Source: Seiridium cupressi
Lineage: Eukaryota > Ascomycota > Sordariomycetes > Amphisphaeriales > Sporocadaceae
Direction of reading: 5' to 3'
NCBI GenBank assembly: GCA_036674765.1
Contig: JARVKI010000142.1
Location: 1 to 64,000 of the forward strand
DNA length: 64,000 nt
The notes under the pieces were generated by a model. It was not told the origin of the DNA. It ran no database searches and saw only the letters and a program-made list of their open reading frames with translations. Shown here one piece after another: positions 59,716 to 64,000 of the stretch. Each line of letters begins with the position of its first letter. Position 1 is the first letter of the stretch. A program made the position numbers and the translations under genes.

Positions 59716-62590
59716 TTAGCTGAAAGAGCCCATTCTAGGGCCGAAGTATTCGCCGTCGTTTAGGGTGAGGCGCGTGCAAGCATCGTCCTCGCATCCCTCG
59801 TAAACGACATCATTACCCCACCATGAAAGCTCGACCTGCAGCCACTGCACGGTGAAGAAGATGATGATACCTGCAATGGCGATGGCAGAGCTCCAGGAGG
59901 CAGAGAGGACAAAGTTGTACTTGGACCAGAAGCTCAAGTAGCGGTTCTTGAGGTAGACCCAGGAGAACCAGGCAATCGGGACGGCGGGCCAGATGTAGGA
60001 CATGTTGTAAGGAGCCCATGTAAGAGCGCCGTAGAACATGGCCACGGGGTGGATCTGGCGCAGCCACGCAGCCTTCCTCCACCTCCTCTGAGCAAAGTAG
60101 AAAGCGATTGGGATGACGAAACCAAGCGGGAATCCGACAAGCAGCGCAGTGTACAGACCGCCCGAGCCGAAGACTTTGACGGGGCCGACAGTCCCCCAGA
60201 GAACCGATGCGGTGAAGAAGGTGTTGATGCCAGGACAGGTGAAACGGTTGGGCGCGTCGACGGTGCAGACACCAGGAATCTGGTTCATCTGGAAGTTGAG
60301 AACACCGACGCAGACGAAAGTCGAAACGAGGGTGCCAATCATCTGTGCCATAAAGGTCTGGCGAGGCGGGATCTTCACGTAGTGGGCCAGCTTCAAGTCG
60401 TTGGAGAACCATACTGCGTGCGCACACGTGACGTAACCGAAACTCTTGAAGTAGTTCATGGCCAGCGCATTGCCCTGCACCCAGGAGCCTCCGATAAACT
60501 CGGCAAGCACGTTCAGCGTGACCTCGATACCAGTCATGGCCTTGATAATACCGACGGGGATGACGAATAGCGCGCATAGGACGAGACCGTAGAAAACGAC
60601 ACCGACGGACGTGTACGTCTCCCAGCCGGCAATACCGGCGCAGCCGAAAGCGATGGCCACGGCGATGACAAGACTGTACCACCACTCTGGGACTTCGGCA
60701 TACTTGGACATCAATCGGTTGTGCACGTCAGAATATACGCCGACGTTGCTGTCCTTGTTCTTGCGGAAGCTGTTGAAGAGGTTGCGGAAACCCATGACAA
60801 TCTCATAGCGGTGGTAGAGGTAGGCGTAGCTCACAGTGGCGGTATAAATTCCAAAAAAGAACATGTAGACCGTCAGGTTACCAGCAGACAAAAACGGCGG
60901 CGAGTAATCGGCGTATTTAGCGGCATCGAACAGCGCCCGGTCATCAACTGCTCGCGAGACATTGTACAAGGCTCCAGTGTTGTCGAAGACTCGGTTGGAG
61001 TTGATGGGCAGGTAAGCCGTGTTCCACGAGTTTTGGTACCACATGGCGGCGATGACAATGGCGGCAACGCAGGCGCCGATAAACTTGTTCAGGGTGGAGA
61101 AGAACGGAATCATCAGTGGGTCGGTGTTATCGAAAAGGAGGATGTTCCAGTCGAAGGTTGGCCAGGGGTTGATTCCGAGACCATTGTTAAAACCTGTGAT
61201 GGTGGAGAGGTTGAGATTCTCAGGCGCAATCCATGACATCCACGAGAATATGCTGAGGGCTGTGAAAATATACTGCGGGAACCAGAAGTACACAAACATG
61301 GCGGCGAAGGTGACGCCGAAAAACCTACCACCACAGTCAGCAATTTAGTCCTCTCGAATGGCGCCAAGGCCATGACCCTGGCTGGCATCACTCACTTGAT
61401 CCTCGACATGGTGAACACTCTGCCGAAGGGGGACTCGACCGGGCCGGTCTTGTCGTTGTGGAAAGCAGAGTTCAAGGCGATGGTCACCAGACTAGCAGGC
61501 CACACGCAGTACGAAGGGTAGACGAGGAACCTGCGGATCATTCCGGCCATACCGTAGCCGATGAAGTTGGTGGCGAGTGCAATCAGGATCTGGTACGAGA
61601 ACTGGCCAGCATAGCTCTGGTTGAAATAGGACGGTAGGTATTGCACCCAGATGATGTTGTTCGTGTAGGGATCTGTACTCGAGAGTTAGCTCGCCCGTTG
61701 GATGGACTACCTTGGAAAACGTGGCTCACAGTTCCAGCTGACGTTGGCCATGATGGTGATCAACATGTGCTCCTTCTTGCTGAACTTGCCGGGATTCAAG
61801 CTATGGCGGATACCCCATAGTGTGAAGCCCCAATCAGGCAGGACCTTCTCGCAGAATTTACCAATAGGATAAGCCAGCAACTGGGCAACGTTGGCCTGCA
61901 CAGTGATGGCTGGCTGACGAATGGAAAAGAGCTGGTTGATGAAGGCCAGTAGGATAGCAAAACCACATCCGATGACCCACTTGAAGAGACAAGTTAGTAC
62001 TGCGATGCTCCTGACGCCCACATGATGAGATGACACTCACAGCACGGATCGTGCCACAGGGAATGTTGACATCGTCGTGGTTGTCTACCACGGCCCTGAC
62101 CTCGGCATACGGACTGTTGACGGTAATGAGGGCAGCCTCCAGCTTTATTTCCTCGATCAGGACGGCGTGCTTCTCGGGATTCTCGAAGATGGCATCATTG
62201 CCTAGGCCACTTTAGCAAGAGCACAGGCGCCGACAAGTAACATAAACATACCGAGGAAGGCCCGGATCCTCTCGATAATGCTGAACGGGAAGTTGGGGTC
62301 ATTCTCATGGATGAGAAGCACCTTCTCCATCATCGATCGGACCTCGTCGAGCGTGAGCCTGTTAGCTACGTCCTTGGCCTCCTTGAGATCCTGCTCGGTG
62401 ACATTGAGGTCGCTGGGATATGACGGTTAGCAAAAAAGACCCGCTGTCCAGTCACGATGAGGGCTACACACGTTTCAACCTGGGCGTCAATGGGGAGCTC
62501 GACGTCGCTGCTCCTGTAGCCCTCGGAGGTGCGCTTCTCGAGCACGCCCTCGGTCGGACCGACGTTCTTCTGCTCGATTTCGCTCGACAT
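59716..62590 (-). CDS. Oligopeptide transporter (OPT family)
   Basis: The 858-residue proton-coupled oligopeptide transporter has exons, minus strand, 62590-62472, 62412-62252, 62201-62041, 61979-61730, 61672-61396 and 61324-59716. The cytosolic N-terminus contains ENDPNFPFSIIERIRAFLG. The family motifs SIRQPAITVQANVAQLLAYP, NPGKFSKKEHMLITIMANV, FNQSYAGQFSYQILIALATN and PVESPFGRVFTMSRIKFF follow. The second half shows AEFIGGSWVQGNALAMNYFK, KIPPRQTFMAQMIGTLVS and WAPYNMSYIWPAVPIAW. About 14-16 helices fit. Length is normal for fungal OPT small-peptide or glutathione transporters. Pool for uptake of tetra- to hexapeptides; exact substrate unknown. The neighbouring secreted protein on the other strand converges with it, 206 bases apart. 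Confidence 0.95.
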
Positions 62591-64000
62591 GATGGCGGTC
62601 GAGAATGAGTGAACGAGGGGTGGTGGGAGGGAGGAGGTTGTCGCGACCATGCGGATGCGACCAGCAATTAATACAGGAAGCGTTGCCGGGTCCAGGCGAA
62701 CGGGCTATCGCAACCGCACCCTCGCTCGCATGCTTGCGCGCGTCTTGACCGGGGCGTGATCCTAGCTAGGAAGAGCAAAGTACACGCTATCTCAGCGCCC
62801 TCAGACGGCCGAGCCCGTGTGGCTGGGCGAGGGCCGGCTGCAATTGGTAAAGAGATAGGCCCCGGCGCGCACTCTGTCGTAGGCGAGCGTAGGGTCTCAC
62901 GGCGCCGAGTTAAGATTGTAGGGTCTTTGATGGGTACAGGGTTATGGGTCGGCCAGGTGTGGTGTGCTAGGGTGCGAAGGGCCTGCGGGAGGGGACCACC
63001 GGCTCGATCCCAGCTTCGCTACTGCAGGCCTGGTAATGCCAAGGGTCTCGGCAATGGAGATACGCAAGTTACCTTCCGCTTTGAGGTGACTGGCGGCGAT
63101 ATCGCGGATCGCGGCGCGCTCTGTTGGAGTCGCCGCCGTTTTGGAGCCCCATTGCCTGCGATACTGTGCTCACTGGCATGCGGTTGCCGTCACTGGCAGG
63201 ATGTTGCTGGAACGGGCATGAGCAGACAGTCTTTAGAAGCCCCAATGGCGAGCAAGCTGAGCTGGGCTGGGCCAAGAGTTAATTCACTGCGAAAGAAATG
63301 AAACAGCCAGTGGCCAGTCACGTTCATTGCTGGCGCCACAAGCTTCCTGTCGACATCTTACCCACCCTGATCAAGCGCCTCGGCGGCACAGGATTAGGAA
63401 AGCAATCCCCGGTCTCGAAAGAGAGTTTATCAGGCCAAGAGTACGTACATATATACAGTATCTGACTTATATAATAATACACGTAGGTATTCCATTAATC
63501 ACTGTTATCTGCTTGGCTGGGGCCCAACCTCGAATCAAAGTCATCGATCGCACACTCGAACCACCGCCGAATTTCCATCAATTCATGCTACCCCGGGCAA
63601 AAGGGGCAAGCCTAGAAGCACATCTCGGCCTTCCACGCATCTGAAGGGTGGCAGACTGCGTCGAAATGTCCACTTATGTCAACCGACGGAGTACGGAGCA
63701 CCATGCCCAAATACATCGATACTCAGATGCAACACTACCACATGGCTTGCGCCTCGGCGTGGTCGAGGTTGAATTCCCCTCCCAGGATGGCCTGAAGGCT
63801 ACTATAATAAGTATCGTCGCCGAGTAAGTCGACCGCTTGTACTGTGCGACGGGAAAAGCAGTCAGCTGCTTGGACGTGCACCATACAAATCACCTGCATC
63901 CCCCGCATAGCTGCATCTGCCAAGGGCCGGATTACGACGCGACTTGGAACATGCGTTGTGCCTGGATGCGACAGCAGCTTCATTTCAGCACAGCAAGTCC
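62591..64000. other. Right-edge stretch, no secure gene
   Basis: The OPT promoter lies at the left. The GC-rich part 62942-63169 holds a short minus-strand frame with a helix-turn-helix-like stretch (see findings). A minus-strand frame from the window edge to 63735 could be the end of a gene that continues outside; it has no recognisable family. Confidence 0.4.

Noticed and set aside
60049..60570. Antisense open frame over the OPT gene
   Set aside because: Contained in the OPT exon, with no recognisable domain.
59813..60685. Open frame of 290 codons in another phase of the OPT gene
   Set aside because: Arg-rich translation typical of a shifted frame of a GC-rich membrane-protein gene; the OPT frame has all family motifs.
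62756..63301. Plus-strand 181-codon frame at the right end
   Set aside because: Gly/Arg-rich composition expected of GC-rich non-coding DNA; no domain and no plausible start context.
63735..64000. Minus-strand frame reaching the window edge, possible gene end
   Set aside because: Cannot be supported without the neighbouring sequence; no family recognised.
1..64000. tRNA, rRNA or CRISPR arrays
   Set aside because: No cloverleaf with a GGTTCRANNCC box, no rRNA-like sequence and no spaced direct repeats were found by eye; CRISPR is not expected in a fungal nucleus.

Overview
The window is nuclear DNA of a filamentous ascomycete (Pezizomycotina). The evidence is that genes are split by short GT-AG introns of about 45-70 bases, and the gene families are typical of these fungi: fused tryptophan synthase, multimodular NRPS, trichodiene-synthase-type terpene cyclase, Pth11-like receptor, OPT transporter, S10 carboxypeptidase and PXB/DUF3818 protein. 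I cannot name the species. The first 73 bases are pure C, most likely a sequencing or assembly artefact at a contig end. All exon boundaries below were derived by hand from splice signals and frame continuity; most of the protein-coding models close in frame.

Left part (0.5-37 kb, accessory). A FAD-dependent oxidoreductase (479-2180), a small Cys/His-rich protein (3850-4457) and an alpha/beta-hydrolase (5184-6296) precede a gene-poor gap. Next comes a 2,660-residue NRPS-derived protein (9550-17688). An ACS-type MFS transporter (18315-20505) and a flavin monooxygenase (20936-22669) follow on the same strand. After a small coiled-coil protein (23463-24200) and an amino-acid permease (26993-29180) there is a compact terpenoid locus: a sesquiterpene-cyclase homologue (29856-31031, minus) and a P450 (32067-33780, minus). 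The P450 is divergent from a Pth11-like seven-helix membrane protein (35466-36902).

Right part (40-64 kb, mostly core or transport). It holds tryptophan synthase (40508-42832), mitochondrial ribosomal protein bL28m (43148-43888, minus), an unknown helical protein (44404-45533) and a carboxymuconolactone-decarboxylase-like protein (46974-47668). These are followed by a secreted serine carboxypeptidase (47840-50165, minus), a PXB/DUF3818 protein (50661-52764, minus) and a DHA-type MFS exporter (53660-55470, minus). The last genes are a single-pass Ser/Thr-rich surface protein (56822-57703), a secreted glycine/cysteine-rich protein (58484-59509) and an OPT transporter (59716-62590, minus).

The most striking observation is the NRPS-like gene. 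Its reading frame is intact over 2,660 codons, yet all four recognisable carrier domains have lost the phosphopantetheine serine (replaced by Lys, Glu, Val and Leu). The adenylation P-loop and its catalytic lysine are gone, and the condensation and epimerisation active sites are altered. It also carries a serine-rich, basic tail. It looks like a maintained NRPS pseudoenzyme rather than a peptide synthetase, sitting beside a transporter and a monooxygenase.
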